A DNA stretch of 64,000 nucleotides from Oncomelania hupensis (GCA_036898135.1 CM072525.1:23835992-23899991); one strand, 5' to 3'; positions 10,786 to 25,890 are shown, counted from the first letter of the stretch. Made by a program: numbers and translations. Notes: generated by a model from the sequence alone, not told the origin.

Positions 10786-12221
10786 AAGATAGGTTGTAGT
10801 AAGACTATGCTTTAGGGCCTAAAGCCTTTATCCTGTTAAATGATCCAATGCTCAATGTTCACTGGTTCAGACATAGATCTGAACAAGTCTTGATTCCCAG
10901 CTTGGGTAAGTCTGCGTACTTTATCAAATGCACATTTTACACAACTCTCTGTAGTATTAAAATAGTTAACGATGTGCGATGTAGCCTATTGACTGTAGTT
11001 TGTTAGCCTCACTTATTAGTATTCAGATTTCTTCATAACCTTTTTCGTCGTTGGGGAAAGGCAGTTTTTCACCACCAGCCTCTTGAGGGAGCCTCTTCCT
11101 CCACTGCTTTGCCTTTCCAAGATATAAGATACAAGGCGATTTATTGTCTCATGTTTGACACGAGGAAATGCGAGGTTATGAAGAAAAAACGAGGTAATAA
11201 TTGTGCAACATACTCTGTCTCCATTACAGATGGCAACGTGTCGCAGTATATTTATAAGGCCGTTTAGCACAAATCCAATAGTACTACTGGCCTGTCTTAA
11301 TTGGGAGATTCGTGGATGTTCAAAACCATTTGCTCGGGTTTCTGTGATCCCAAAACTAGGTTGCTGAGCCTTTTGGACAAAAAGAACAAAAAAAGATTCA
11401 GGAACCTAGATTCTGGATCTGAGAACCTCGAAAAAAGTTGTTAAACCTCCACTAACCTTCCAGTTAAGACAGGCCATTACAGCCCTGCCTGTCTGACGAC
11501 GCAAGGATTATGCTGTAATTCATTATGTCACATCATGTATGGTCCTGCGTTACATTTAAAACACAAGGTTTTTCGTTGTCCGAAGAAGTTATTACTATTG
11601 CACAGCCTTAAATTAAAAGTAGAATACACGCGCCTTGATTAACTCTTTGTGCTGGAAAGTGCGCTATAGGTATAAGAATAGCTTCGTTGCGTTGTGGAGG
11701 AGAAATATTTATATTGAAATAGTTGTGAATCCAGGTGTAGGCTACTTATTCTGTATTATTTATTATAAGTTTATTTTGACGTTAGTCTTGTCTCGTAGGC
11801 ACATTAACCCGTTTATCGCTTGTTGAGAAATTATACACACAGCTATGTCTCATATGCAGCGGGCCAAACAAAGGTAGCTAAGACTCCGCCGAGTACCCTC
11901 ATTAACCTCGCACTAATCTCAGCTACGCTGTGTTGAAGGCAAGCATTACATCAGAAGTATTAAATCTTGTAAGGCACGGACACATTTCATCTTTAAAATA
12001 AAAAGAAAGACATGGAGATTTTACCCATTGCACATCGTTAACTATTTTAATACTACAGAGAGTTGTGTAAAATGTGCATTTGATGAAGTACGCAGACTTA
12101 CCCAAGCTGGGAATCAAGACTTGTTCAGATCTATGTCTGAACCAGTGAACATTGAGCATTGGATCATTTAACAGGATAAAGGTTTCATGCCCTAAAGCAT
12201 AGTCTTACTACAACCTATCTT
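10786..12221 (-). mobile_element. Harbinger-like DNA transposon relic with long terminal inverted repeats
   Basis: Arms of about 196 bp (10786-10981 and 12027-12221) are close reverse complements; the outer end reads AAGATAGGTTGTAGTAAG. Both flanks show AAT, a possible 3-bp target duplication. Inside, the - strand frame 11016-11270 contains a block (RVCCTIITSFFLHNLAFPR) resembling the C-terminal end of PIF/Harbinger nucleases, where a hydrophobic LHNxA motif is typical. The remaining transposase is absent or unreadable, so the copy is dead. Confidence 0.6.
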
Positions 12222-14520
12222 AATGTTAAAACAGATGTTTTAAGCCTTCGTAAGCCTGTACCATCTTTGGACACTCAGATGAGATTGCATGCACACTATT
12301 ATGTAGGCAACACAACATGATTTATAACCCAGCTCACACATTATGGTTATTCAATATGTTGTTTTTTTTTAATGTAGACCTGCCGCACATCGTTCAACGC
12401 CTTGTATGTGACATCGTAAATTTGATTATTCAAAGTTTTATTTAAAATTGAGACCTGTCGCACATCGTTCAACATCTTGCATTTTGACGTCCTTAATTAA
12501 CATGCCTACACCCGGTCCCTGATAAGAAGCTAGGACTGCATATTAATATAGGCCTACACGTAAATAAGGGTGACCCTAGATATTGCTACCATAACAACAT
12601 ATTTGAAATGTTAATATGTAATATTTGTTTGCTGTATGATCGGCTTATTGTGGAGAAGCATTCAAACCTGTGTTTAGGCTACGGGACATCACACAAGTTG
12701 GGCGCCTCTATAGCGGAAGATAGCACACAGCCTTCCGGATCATATAGTGTAGAATTTGATACACAGGGCAGTACGCTATCTATTGCTTTGCTATCGAGGA
12801 TCCACTTTCAGCGTGTAATACCCTCTGTGGTTTAGGTTTGTTGTTTGTGTTGTGTTGACTGCTGTGGGATGTCGGCAGCTGCTGTGATATGATCCGTCCC
12901 AAGACCTCTCCACTGGATTCTCTGCACGCTTTCACTGTTTGAAAAAAAAAAGAAGCAAAAACTATTTAAAATTGTGTGTACATGTAAATACAGGCATTTT
13001 TATAGACGGTTTAAAAAAGATGTTACAAGGGAAATGTCTATTGCGTCACGCACAATGTCGTTTTACATTGAGTGAGGTTAAAACATTTTATTACACCACG
13101 TCTTCACAGTATGACACACATTTTAAACTTTATTATGTGAACAGACTGATGGGTGACCCAGACAATAAACAATGTTTTTACAAGCAATATAGATTTTCAG
13201 TCCTGGCTGCTCATACAGAGAACATTTTATTAGCGAAACTACAGACCAACATCTTACACTATTTTATTAGCGAAACTACACTAGTATGCATGACATAGTG
13301 TAACAAAATCCAATAAATATTTTGTGTGTGACTTGCATGCAATACGGCATGGTTTCGTACATGCACCCGCGCACAGCAGTTGAAGGTAGAACATTAACTG
13401 ATTAAAACCAATTGCAAAGATTGGTGTTTTCTTGCTTAAAGACATAACCGCACGCTGCAACTCCCATCAAGATTCAAGATATAGCTATTATCCTCAGAAA
13501 TTACAAGGTAGTGTGTGGTGTGACAATTTATCAACTTATTTGGTAACAGAACAGTAGAGATGATGAATTTACTTCCATTTTTATGCTAAAGAAGTAGAAT
13601 GGGTTTAAAACAGTGCACAAACACACAGACACACACACAAACGCACGCACGCTCTCCCCTACCGCCACCCACAGTCACACACACACACACACACATTACA
13701 CACACAATATTCAATATACATTTTAAACAAAGTTTCTTAAGTCAGTACTGAAGATAATGAATATAAGAACAATGCAAGTAGAAAACAGGACATAGGCTTG
13801 TTACATACCCCTATATCGTGTTTAACAGTACGACTAACATTACATTGGCAGTCACGGTCATTATTGATGAACTCCATTGGAGCGTAACATCAAGACGTCA
13901 AACATTTTTTATCGGCTTACGTCGCTTCCTTTAAGTAACACGTTGCAGTGAACCAAATAATAAAAATTGGTGACCCATAAAATTACCATTGGTGCAATTT
14001 CCTGAATGAGAGAGAGATAGTGGAAAACTGGATATGGAGGGGAGGTGTGGGAAGCGGACGGAGGAGGAAGAAAGGATATGTGTGTGTGGGTGTTTTGTTA
14101 TTTTTTTTATTTTTTTTAAATTAATTATTTTTTTTTTAAATTTATGTTAAATTATTTACTAGACATGGATTTGCTGCAGTTTGAGTATTAGAACCCCAAA
14201 GTCTATAATCGCGGTTTGGAAAAAAACACCGCTCTTCGATCATGTGCTTGAACCTCTCCAAGCTGGTAGAGAGTTAAAAGGAACAAAACCTAGCGTCTCT
14301 CTATTACCTTTCTCGTACGTATTGCGTATGGTGTGAAAGTGAAATGTGATGAAAGATTGATTCGCTATGGAGACGTGCTAGTTTACGTTTAATTTAAAGG
14401 GTTGCCCCAGAGGTGCCTGCTGTACAATGTAAGGTCGCATGCCTTCACGTTCTGAGGGGTACATTTACCTTGTAGCTGGTTAGAGTAGTTAGTTTCATAT
14501 AGCTTAGTGAAAGAGTCTTG
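12222..14520. other. No gene recognised; includes a short AC repeat
   Basis: AT-rich sequence. GCACATCGTTCAACxxCTTG occurs twice (about 12388 and 12461). AC-rich microsatellite at 13618-13700. The 119-codon frame 12939-13298 lacks any recognisable domain. Confidence 0.45.
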
Positions 14521-14524
14521 AAAA

Positions 14525-14745
14525 AATAACTCTCTCTCCCCCTCCTCCTCCCTCTATCTCTCCCTCTTCTCTGTCCCTCCCCTCTGTCTCTCTCCCTCTC
14601 CTCTTCCATCTCCTCTGTCTCTCGTTCTGTGTGTGTGTGTGTGTCTCTCTCTCTCTGTCTACACCTCTGTCTCTCTCTGTCTCTAAAATCAAATCTGTCT
14701 CTCTCTCTTCACGAACATACATACACATACACACACACACCCACT
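14525..14745. repeat. CT/GT low-complexity tract
   Basis: Continuous TCTC, TCCC and GTGT runs. The Arg/Glu-rich frame on the reverse strand is an artefact of this. Confidence 0.9.
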
Positions 14746-16645
<1,900 letters not shown>

Positions 16646-16719
16646 ATTGTTATTATTATAATAATTTTATTGCTCAGAATAGATAATCTTGGATTCAAGT
16701 ATAGACAAAGGCCCCGTGG

Positions 16720-18862
16720 GTTCGGGCACTGAATAGAATAGACCCAACGTTTCCCGGCGTGTCGTAAGAGGCGACTAACAGAAGTGATGGCAGAACGGCA
16801 TCAATGGGCGAAAGTCTTCTACACAGAAGTCACCGGCCAGGACGGATCGAGGAACATCACGTTACTATAGGTTCAACGACCACGTGCTCGGAGCCAAGGC
16901 AAGCCACACTGTACTCGTGGATTTTGGCTTGGCCAACAGCCTGGAGAGGATTGGGCCTTGCCAGGGTTTTCTTGCCCAAGACACACCGTATCATGAAAAG
17001 AACCACTCGACCCATACCGGGTCGATCGTCACCAAGGACCGCGCTTTCCGTTGGCCACCAGGACTGAGGTGATAGGTATGCAACTGATGGACAACTTAGC
17101 AAGATCCGCACGAGGGACAACATTACCATAGGAACCTGGAATGTCAGGACCCTAACTGCGGAGGGAAAACTAGAAGAACTGGCCCACGAGCTTGACCATT
17201 ATTGATGGAACATTTTAGGTATCAGCGAACTGCGCTGGAAAGGCGTAGATGAAACGACGAATGACAAAGGCCACAAGCTTTATTTCAGCCGGAGAGATGA
17301 CAGGCACGAACACGGCGTTCGATTCTTGGTCCACAAAGACATTCTAGCCACTGTCATGGGTTGCCGCACAGTCTCCAGTAGACTCATTACCATCCCTCTG
17401 ATAGCAGCCCCTTTCAACATCACTTTCATCAAGGCCTATGCCCCAACATCAGACTAGACGACAGCGAAGTCGAGGATTTCTATGAACATTTGAAGACTGT
17501 CCTTGACCCAGTGCCGAAGAAGGACATAGTCATAGTGCAAGGCGACTGGAATGCCAAGATTGGCCAAGATGCGTACCACAACTGAGGAGAAGCATGTGGA
17601 CCCCACTGCAACAACGAGGCAAATGATAGATTTCTGAGACTCTTGGAGTTTGCTACATACAACAACCTTCACAAAAAATCCAGACGATGGACCTGGCTGG
17701 CACAGTCACAGCGGGGAGCATCACAACCTTATAGACTACATCATGGTCAAGTAACGCTTCAGATCAAGCATCACCATTGGCAGGACACGCACTTTTCCAA
17801 GAGCAGACATCGGAAGTGACCACGATCTCGTGAAGATGTATTTTCAGCTACACTTTAAGAGAGTAAACACAGCAAAGTGCATTAGACTGAAGTTCGACCT
17901 GGACAGACTGCTAGGTCATGAGGGGGTAGAAATATTCCAAACCACAATTGGAGGGAAATTTGCACCACTGCTCATTTTGGGAGCTGGTGAAGTAGTTATC
18001 AACACCATGACCACCACCTTTAACTTAGCTGTGACAGATGCGCATAGCAAAGGAGAACTGGATAGGTGATCAGTGTCAGGAAATAGAGAACAGTCTGAAC
18101 AAGAACAACAACAAGAAGGCTTACCAGACTGTGAAGCGGCTGACAAGTGTTAAACAGCCCAGGGTCTCCACGATCCAAAGCAAGTCTGGCATGTGCCTTA
18201 CAGAAGAACAAGAAGTCTTGGATAAATGGACAGAGTACTGCCCTGACCTTTACAACCACACACCAAACGGAGACCCATCAGTTCTAGCATGTCCCAAGAA
18301 CAGAGAAGAGGAAGAAATCCTCCCTATTCTCCTAGAAGAAGTTGAGGAAGCAGTGCAGTCGCTGAAGAAGGAGAAGTCAGCGGGAGTGGACAACATACCC
18401 GCAGAATTGCTTCAAGCAGGAGAAGCGATGACTGACGCCCTCACCATTATCTGTAACAAGATCTTGCAGAGTGGCCTACACCATGGACCCAGTCGCTTGT
18501 CATCACTCTTCCCAAAAAGGGTAACCTTTAGGAGAGTGAAGTACCACTGAGCAGATTGTTAACCTCGTAATAATTTGTGAAAAATAACTACAGCACCAAC
18601 AACATCTATATCATGTGTTTGTAGACTTCAAGAAAGCGTTTGACCGAGTCTGGAATGCAGCTCTGTGGGCAACCATGAGAGTGTAAACATCAGCCATATC
18701 ATTATTGAAGTCATCAAAAGCCCGTACGACAAGGTTATCAGTGCACTCCTCCACAACAGCGCTATCGGGAGCTGGTTCAGAACAAAAATCGACGTGCGTC
18801 AAGGATGCCTACTCTCTCCAACCTTCTGCAACATCTTCCTAGAGCGCATCATGTCAGACTAA
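16720..18862 (+). mobile_element. Non-LTR retrotransposon, 5' part (endonuclease plus partial RT), 3'-deleted
   Basis: From 17112 the sequence reads as an AP-like endonuclease domain: GTWNVRTLT at about 17131, then ISELRWKG, HGVRFLVHKD and FNITFIKAYAPT. Stops at about 17203 and 17455 and frame changes break it. From 18038 the linker and RT start follow (QTVKRLTSVKQPR, KSAGVDNIPAELLQAG, FVDFKKAFDRVW). The copy stops at about 18860 inside the RT, just after the RQGCLLSP block, so the 3' half is missing. That is unusual for a LINE, which normally loses its 5' end, and implies a later deletion or rearrangement. Confidence 0.85.
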
Positions 18863-19344
18863 TTTGCTGCGTTTGGGGCAATACTTTACCGTGTTTCCGA
18901 TAGGAATTCGTGTATTTCCTGCTTCTATTTCATCAAATGATAAGTTTTGTATTGTATTGTATTGTATTGTATTGTATTGCATGCAGGCGATATGACCGTG
19001 TGTTCATGGTCACAGAATTCACTTTATTTAATCCAGTGGAGTGGTTTAAACTGACTTGGGAATTGCTGGTTGTGACATAGCCTACAATGTCATGCATTTT
19101 GTATTAAGGTCTGGCGTTGTTTTCGACATATAGCCTACAATGTCATGCATTTTGTATTAAGGTCTGGCGTTGTTCATATCTTCCCTACTAATTAATCAAA
19201 TAGAAAATGTGACTCGTGCAGGCTCATGACTATGGTTGGACGGGTAGTCGCTTGTTCCGTTTCGTGGAACCTTAATCCATGCAAGTGATTTGGAATTGAT
19301 GTGTCTGGTAGTGAGAGTGCAGAAATTGCTCTACAGTGTACATA
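18863..19344. repeat. Spacer with a (TATTG)n run and a tandem duplication
   Basis: (TATTG)n at about 18943-18979. A segment of about 55 bases starting near ATAGCCTACAATGTCATGC is present twice in direct order between 19076 and 19173. Confidence 0.8.
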
Positions 19345-19590
19345 CTGAATTAAAGTTGGATCACCGATAGAGCGTTCGCTTGGCGCACCGATAACCCAGG
19401 TTTGAATCCCTCGTAAAAATGGCAGTTTTTTCATTGTCCATCTCAACATCATGATTGCTCTTATGGTTCAGTATTGATTTAGGCTCCTAACACTTCCACT
19501 TCCCTGGGATGGTTATCTCCGTCTGCCATGTTGTCCATGGGGTGGTTGTAATAGACGTAAAACGTCAATGTTCATTCATTCATTCTAAAG
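19345..19590 (+). mobile_element. tRNA-derived SINE, family B
   Basis: tRNA-like head with B box AGGTTTGAATCCC near 19398, followed by a body (ATTGTCCATCTCAACATCAT, then GTAATAGACGTAAAACGTC) shared with 40583-40812 and with the split copy at 48308-49016. Confidence 0.7.
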
Positions 19591-20934
19591 TTGGTCAGAT
19601 TGTTTTTTTTTCTTTCCCTTCATCGTGGGGGTCCTACTTTAGTCGAATTGAATCTAACGTGACTGCAGCGAATAAATTATGACAGTGTATGTTGGGAATC
19701 GCTCGTTTGATCGTGTTTTTGTTCTCCTGAAATTAATTAATTAGCTGAAGTGGTTTTAGAAGCTGTGTAATACCTCTGTCCTAGACGTTTCATGACAGTT
19801 CTGGGTTCTGGAGTTGCACGGTTGCTGCTAAGTTTTGAGGCTTTTCTGTTTTGTCGGAGGTCCTGGTCAGTTATAGAGTCTCTTCATAACAATTGTTTTT
19901 CTTTAAAAGGGGCATCTATGGTCAAACAATGTTTGAGAAACGATTCAATTTTTTTGGCATGTTTGCTATTTTGGTGCTGTGTGTTCATCGAAGAATAAGT
20001 TGTTTCTCATCAGATTTGGCAAACATTAATCGGAGTAGGAAATAATTGTATCGTTTAAAGGTTTATCTTAAACAGTGGAAGCACTTTGTCGTAACAATTG
20101 AACGAGTAAGAGAACGTTATATATTTTATTAAATTGGTATTGTTTAGCTGTATATATTATTTGCGGTATTGTTTGCCTAGAGTTTCTCATCTTGTATGTT
20201 TTCTTCAGTGCTCACGGTATGTGATTTGAAAATTAAGCTAGGACGAGGATTGTAACACAGAAAGACATGCGTTTTAATATCATATAAGTTATGTGACGTG
20301 GTGGATTTTGACAATACAACACCGTCTGAAACCTCAGACTGTTGATTTAATGCAAAAACAAAATTGATCTTACAACTTTGAACCGAAGTGTGTAGTGTAA
20401 ACTATTGCCATGGATACGGTGAAGGTCGCGAAGGATTATTTTTTAAGCAGTCAGGCAAGCCTGCTTATACCAAATAGGTAACGATCATTGTACTTTTACC
20501 CGACCTCTCCATGTAGATGTCTATCTAGCGTCTTTTGCTTCTGTTTGTTCACTTTCTCGCTATCTCCCTTCCTCCATCTTTTGTTCACGATTGTTTTGGA
20601 ATCCGCTCACTACTGGAAGTTTCCATGCTGTTCGTTTGGAAAAATGTTTTCACATTGGTTTTTCTATAATTGCGTTTCTTCTGGGCGTGTACAATCTCCA
20701 ACAATTAAACAATGATTAGATATTGAGTGTTAATGTTTTAAACAGGCATATGTCAATGAAACGTTCTACATCGCCAGCTGGGATTTCATATAGGATTCCC
20801 ATGGGTGACGAATATTATCTCCAAAATAAAATTCTACAAGAAAAGTATGGGAACCCCTATTTTCAAATTAAAAGACAAAATAAAATAAAACGATGTTTAA
20901 ATAATAGACGTTCTCTTTTTTCTTATGTTCACAG
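19591..20934. other. Upstream of GULP1: first exon and promoter not identified
   Basis: AT-rich. The frame that includes the GULP1 exon is open back to 20723, but this upstream part is AT-rich and precedes a strong acceptor (TTTTTTCTTATGTTCACAG), so it is treated as intron. No TATA/Inr or CpG-rich promoter is evident. Confidence 0.4.
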
Positions 20935-21233
20935 AGAGTACGGTTCTCGTAAGCTGGTGCAGATCAGCAACGTGCCCTCGCCTAAGGTGACCACCTTCAT
21001 CAGCAACTTGCCCAACACTTTGAGTAGCTTGCCCAGACCGCAAGTGACGCTCCGCTCCGGGTCTGGCGCCGTTGCTTCCGGGAAAGGAAAGTACCTGCCG
21101 TACAGTCTTTCCGACTCTAATCTGCAGGTGCGCCAGGAAAGGAGGGACAGGGCTTCATCTTCGTCCACGTCATCTTCTGCTGACTTTGGCGGCCCTTCAG
21201 CATTCTCCGCGTCTTTGAACACCATGAAGTCCA
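20935..21233 (+). CDS. GULP1: GULP1 exon a: N-terminal Ser-rich region
   Basis: Bounded by a strong acceptor (polypyrimidine then ACAG) and donor GTAAGTA. It enters with one base completing a codon and leaves with one base. Encodes about 99 residues with low AT content relative to the flanks (LVQISNVPSPKVTTFISNLP, then a run of Ser and Thr). Vertebrate GULP1 lacks this extension. The ATG at 21224 could start a shorter form just before the PTB domain. Confidence 0.82.
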
Positions 21234-22930
21234 GTAAGTACCGCAGTAAAAAGCAGTGTACAAAAATAATTGTCCTTTCCATCACATTTTAATTAAGGGA
21301 GCAGATTGGCTTAGTCGAATTTGAGTAAATTGGCCGCTTGGTGCGCAAGAAGCAAACGACCAGGATTCAGTTCTGGATTGGGGATTTTGTTTCCTTTACA
21401 GAAGTCAAATTTTTTGTAATAACTCTTTATTCGGTGTTTCGCGTCATTAAGAAGAAGAAGAAAAAGGAGGAGGAGGAGGTTATGTATAAGGCGCCTTAAT
21501 TTCCTGCAAACATACAGTATACAGTTGAAAGCGAATATCTCGCGCAATCGCTCGCACGTTTGATGCATGTCCCATGTCCTTGTGGCTGCACTAGTTCAGC
21601 CGCACGTTTAAAAACCTGGGCTCTCCATAAACAAGGGCAGATGACGGGTTAAAATAAAACTCGTGTTATGTGTAAAATACTACTCCAGAGGCGTTCGCCA
21701 ATACACATTGCCAAAAACATGTCACTGGTTGTTGCTCACAGGGTTTAAAAATTAAATAATAAATTCACGGCTGTGAAAATGCCATAGTATACCATAGATA
21801 TTGGCGGTATATCTAAAGCCAATATATAAATAAGGCCATGTTAAGATCATTGAATTCAATTCAAATTCAATTTTTATTGTATCTGTTAATTTACTACTGT
21901 CTGTTAATTTCAATCAATGTAGACCTTGCGCACAATGTAAGTATGCAAACAAACATCATAATGCCTAACAATGCGTGAGCTGATCATTCTAACCAAAGTT
22001 AGAATTAAAGAATGCATTACTGTTGCCAAGCGAAATGAAATATAAATTGTGAGAAAAACTCAGGAAAAAAGGGGTGCGCTACTTCTGCGTGATGAGCCGC
22101 CACGTGATCAGGTCATATCCACAATCAAGTGCGAAGCGGATCATCAAAATTGGACCAAGTGTTCTTTTTACGAAGAGATAAAAAGTTACTTTCAGACTAC
22201 TGCTGATTGGTTTACTCTTCCCGGACACCATCTTGCCCGCTTTAAGCTGAACAGTATAACTCGGGCGAGCCCGATTCATCACCCGGGTCAGCGCCCGATT
22301 CTAAATGATTGGTGCGCATCGCCCGGGCTAACACGGGCCTGAAGGTTAACGTAATATTGCATGAGCGTTCGAGGTGAATTGAACCGTCAAACCCCGCATT
22401 ATATGTGTAATAGCGTAGTGTCGCCACTCCTGTCACGCTCGGATCAGGAAAGTTAATCCAGTGACCAAGTCGCTAATGATGACATATGTTTGCCCATACA
22501 GACTCTCTAGGGCTACGTCCATGCATCTGAAACTGTCTCTAAGCACGCTAGCGACGTGTGCTGTTATTATTTAGGACGGAAGTAGATTAGTGGATTACAA
22601 TTTGGCCTGCAAAATGAATGCCTATCGCTCGCATGACATGCATCCTGTTACTTCTTCTGCTAGAAGACAACGTCTTTTCGATGTACTGTCAGTAGTGTGC
22701 ACAGTGGAACCTGTCTCAAAACGCTACTTCCCTCTAAACTATTTGAAATAGACTCAAAGAAAATTGAATAAGTCGCTAAGTGCAAAAATGGAGGCAGGAC
22801 ACCTTTATCTTAATTTCTTCTGGTTGACGTAATACGTTTCTATATGAATAGATCCATAAAGTATCTCAAGTAGATTTATAGATCGTTGTCTTTGGAGACA
22901 TAACTTTATTTATACATTACATGTGACATT
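21234..22930. other. GULP1 intron 1, first part: nothing recognised
   Basis: AT-rich intron sequence with no exon or clear transposon end. A GC-richer patch at 22255-22345 contains CCCGGG-type palindromic words. Confidence 0.45.
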
Positions 22931-23900
22931 TTTGACTCGCATGCATCGCAATGTGAGTCTATGTACTCACCCTTACCCCCTCCACCACCATCACCATCAA
23001 CCCTAAAAAAAATCCTGTTTTGCAAATCTGTGCGAGAGAAGTCATAAATGGTCCAAAAATGACATTTAAAAAAATTGTCCTTTCGTCCGTCTGACCTCCG
23101 CCGTCCGCTGTCTGTACAAAACTTGCAAGTGGATTATATCTCAAGACCTATTTTTAACTATCGCAACCAAACTTGGTAGATGGTGTATACCCACGAGAGC
23201 TTATAAATGATCAGTGAATGAATGACTTCATTTGAAGGTCTAGGTCACAGGGTCAACAAATGTTAGTCATAAATTGACATTTTCATATAATTTCACTTTT
23301 TTTTTAAAGGTTATTAATATTGAAAGTATGATTCTTTGGTGTATGATAAATATCAGTGGAAACACATACTTTACAAATTTGGTCAACTTCTACAAGGTCA
23401 AGGTCACTGGAGCTGTCCAAAGGTCCAAACTTGTTATATTTAGATATGATAGATAGGTCTTTAATATATGCTCCGTTTTTGCGTTAATCTTGAAGGTCAA
23501 AGTCATTTTAGGCCTTGCAAGGCTGTTCATTAAACCGATAGAATGCAACATAATTGGGTTATTTGATCAGATATGCATGAGAGGTCACGTAAGGGTCAAG
23601 GTCATTTCAAGGTCAAGATCATCCCAAGGTCAATGTCATCCCAAGGTTAAGGTCACTGAATGTCAAGGTCATCCCAAGGTAACCGTTTTTTGGCATAATA
23701 CATTTTTTGTTATACTTTATTTGTTAGTAGATGAATGTATCAGGAGGCGGAGGTCGAGGTCTTCTCAAGGTCAAGAGCATAGAAAGATCAAAGTCGGTAT
23801 TACTTTGCATTTTAATGCCACAGTTTCATTTTGTTTTTTCTGGGCAGTCATTTTCATGTTAAATATTGCGAGTTCCATAAGGTGCATGTGAGTCATATGG
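22930..23900 (+). repeat. Interspersed repeat rich in AAGGTCA motifs
   Basis: Between 23230 and 23790 there are many direct copies of AGGTCA or TCAAGGTCA with spacer CATCCC. The edges show GACTCGCATGCATCGC at the left and GGTGCATGTGAGTCATATG at the right, hinting at inverted ends. It lies in the large GULP1 intron and has no maintained ORF. Confidence 0.65.
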
Positions 23901-24789
23901 GCTTTGTCCTTGTAGTTTTTAAAGCAAAGTCAGCAGGCTAGATAGAAACAAAGTGAAGGTGAGGTAGTAAAAATGTGTAGTCACTGTGCCTGCCAGTGTC
24001 CTTTAAAAAAAACCCAAACAATTCTGACATTGAAAGAAGCCGTATTTCACCGGGTGTATATATTTTGCTATGGGCTATTGATTGTTCTACTGTAATAGTT
24101 TATAGTTTTTAAACGAGGTTTAGGGCAAAGGTTGTGTATACACTTAAGCTGGCATTGAGAGCAGCAGCATTTTACCTGCGAGTGTCGTGCTTTATTATTA
24201 CTTTTTAAATGTATTTCATGGACTGTGGGTGGGTGTATTTTTTTAAATTTAAAATTTAAACAAGAACTGTTGTTCTACTTTAGGATAATGTATTATAAGA
24301 TACCCTTAGCCAGAAGTTGGCGATTGATCGTTTTGAGCAAACAAATGTGTCATTCTAATGGGTGAAATTGGAGTCATTTTAAAAAGATTTGTAGAATCAC
24401 AAGAGGAATAATCCCCTCTCCCCACAAATTTGTACCTATATTCCTACTTTGCAAGACACAAGGAGAATAACGCCAACCAATCCTTCCACATTATACTACC
24501 CCCGCTATATGTACTGTATATAAGCGGTATTACTGCGTTTGATTATGTATTTGTATGTGTTTGTCTGTCCTCCGCACATTTTCTCAGAATTGGGTGGACA
24601 GATTTATATTTTAAACATTTCTTCTTAAACATATGTCCATCCCGTTTGCACTGAAACAGCCTACCAGACTAATAGCAGTATTAAGATGACCAGTTGTCAT
24701 GGCCGGATATACTGCTTGGCTTGGAGTCACCGTGATGCATCGAACCCACTATATCTGGAACACAAGCTTGTCTGCCGCTCTACTGAGTT

Positions 24790-24879
<90 letters not shown>
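24790..24879. repeat. (TAA)n microsatellite
   Basis: About 30 TAA units in the GULP1 intron. Confidence 0.95.
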
Positions 24880-24880
<1 letters not shown>

Positions 24881-25179
24881 GACGCTATTCGGCCTTATTT
24901 ACAAGAATAATACTAACAACAACAATAGTGGATGCTGTACTGCCTCATTGACAGAAATGTGCCTTTCCAGGTCAACGCGACATGGTCTGAATACAGAATA
25001 CCTACTCAAATATTTGTGATTGGGTCGTGTGTGCTTATTTAGTCGGTCATTGTCATTAGGGTGAACTGTTCAACAATAAACAGGCTCATCGTAAGCTGAC
25101 TGGTACATTAGAACGGGGTCCAAAAAGGCACTAGCGACCACGCGGAAAGACGTGAGAATGTGTTGGTATTTTATTATTA

Positions 25180-25890
25180 TTCATTTTGGTGGACATACTG
25201 AAGTTCCTTGGTGTGTCGCTGCATAAATGAATTGTAATTATATACATTTCGGGGACTAACGAGCCAGCCTCCATAGAACTAGACAGACTCTGTGGTGTGT
25301 GGCTGCTTAAATAAAGGATAATGACAAAACTTCAATCCATAATATCCGGCATTCGTGAAACTATAGACAGGTTCCACTGTGTGTGGCTACATTAATAAAG
25401 GATAATTTGAAAATACTGATTGAGTGGTTATCAAGCCATGAAAGTAAAGTTACCCATTTTACTGAGAACGTAAAATAGTTCCATAGGAAAACAAGGAAGT
25501 ATAGAGTGAAATAATAAGCTTCAATCCAAAAAACAACCGGCATTCATCGAACAATAGACAGGTTCTACTGTGTGTCGGTGCATAAATAAATGGTAATTAC
25601 AAACTTCAGTTCAAAACGACGAGTATTCGTTGGGAAGTGTCAACATGACAAATACCAGGTTGTTGACTGTTCTTCGGAGAACTTCATTAGGGCACTGAGT
25701 TTTGCAGTTCCTTGTATAAAGTACTTGGTTGTTCAGACAGCAGTCGGTGTTCCGTTCTTCTTCATTAACTTGGGACCATTATAGTGTGCAATAGTGCTTA
25801 GACAACAGCGTTTGTGTATATCTGTGCGTGTGGCCATCCTTGTAAAATGCGCTTTATACCAAACAACCGGCATTCATTAAAGTTCTGATG
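25180..25890. repeat. Degenerate tandem repeat in GULP1 intron 1
   Basis: The words CCGGCATTC, ATAGACAGGTTC and TGTGTGTGGCTGC...AAATAAAGG recur about four times (near 25200, 25290, 25350 and 25545), consistent with an old tandem array. No ORF. Confidence 0.6.

Noticed and set aside
12939..13298. 119-codon ORF
   Set aside because: No domain, AT-rich composition like the flanks.
20723..20934. Upstream extension of the GULP1 exon with an ATG at 20723
   Set aside because: The composition is intron-like and a strong acceptor sits at 20934; the open frame is probably chance.
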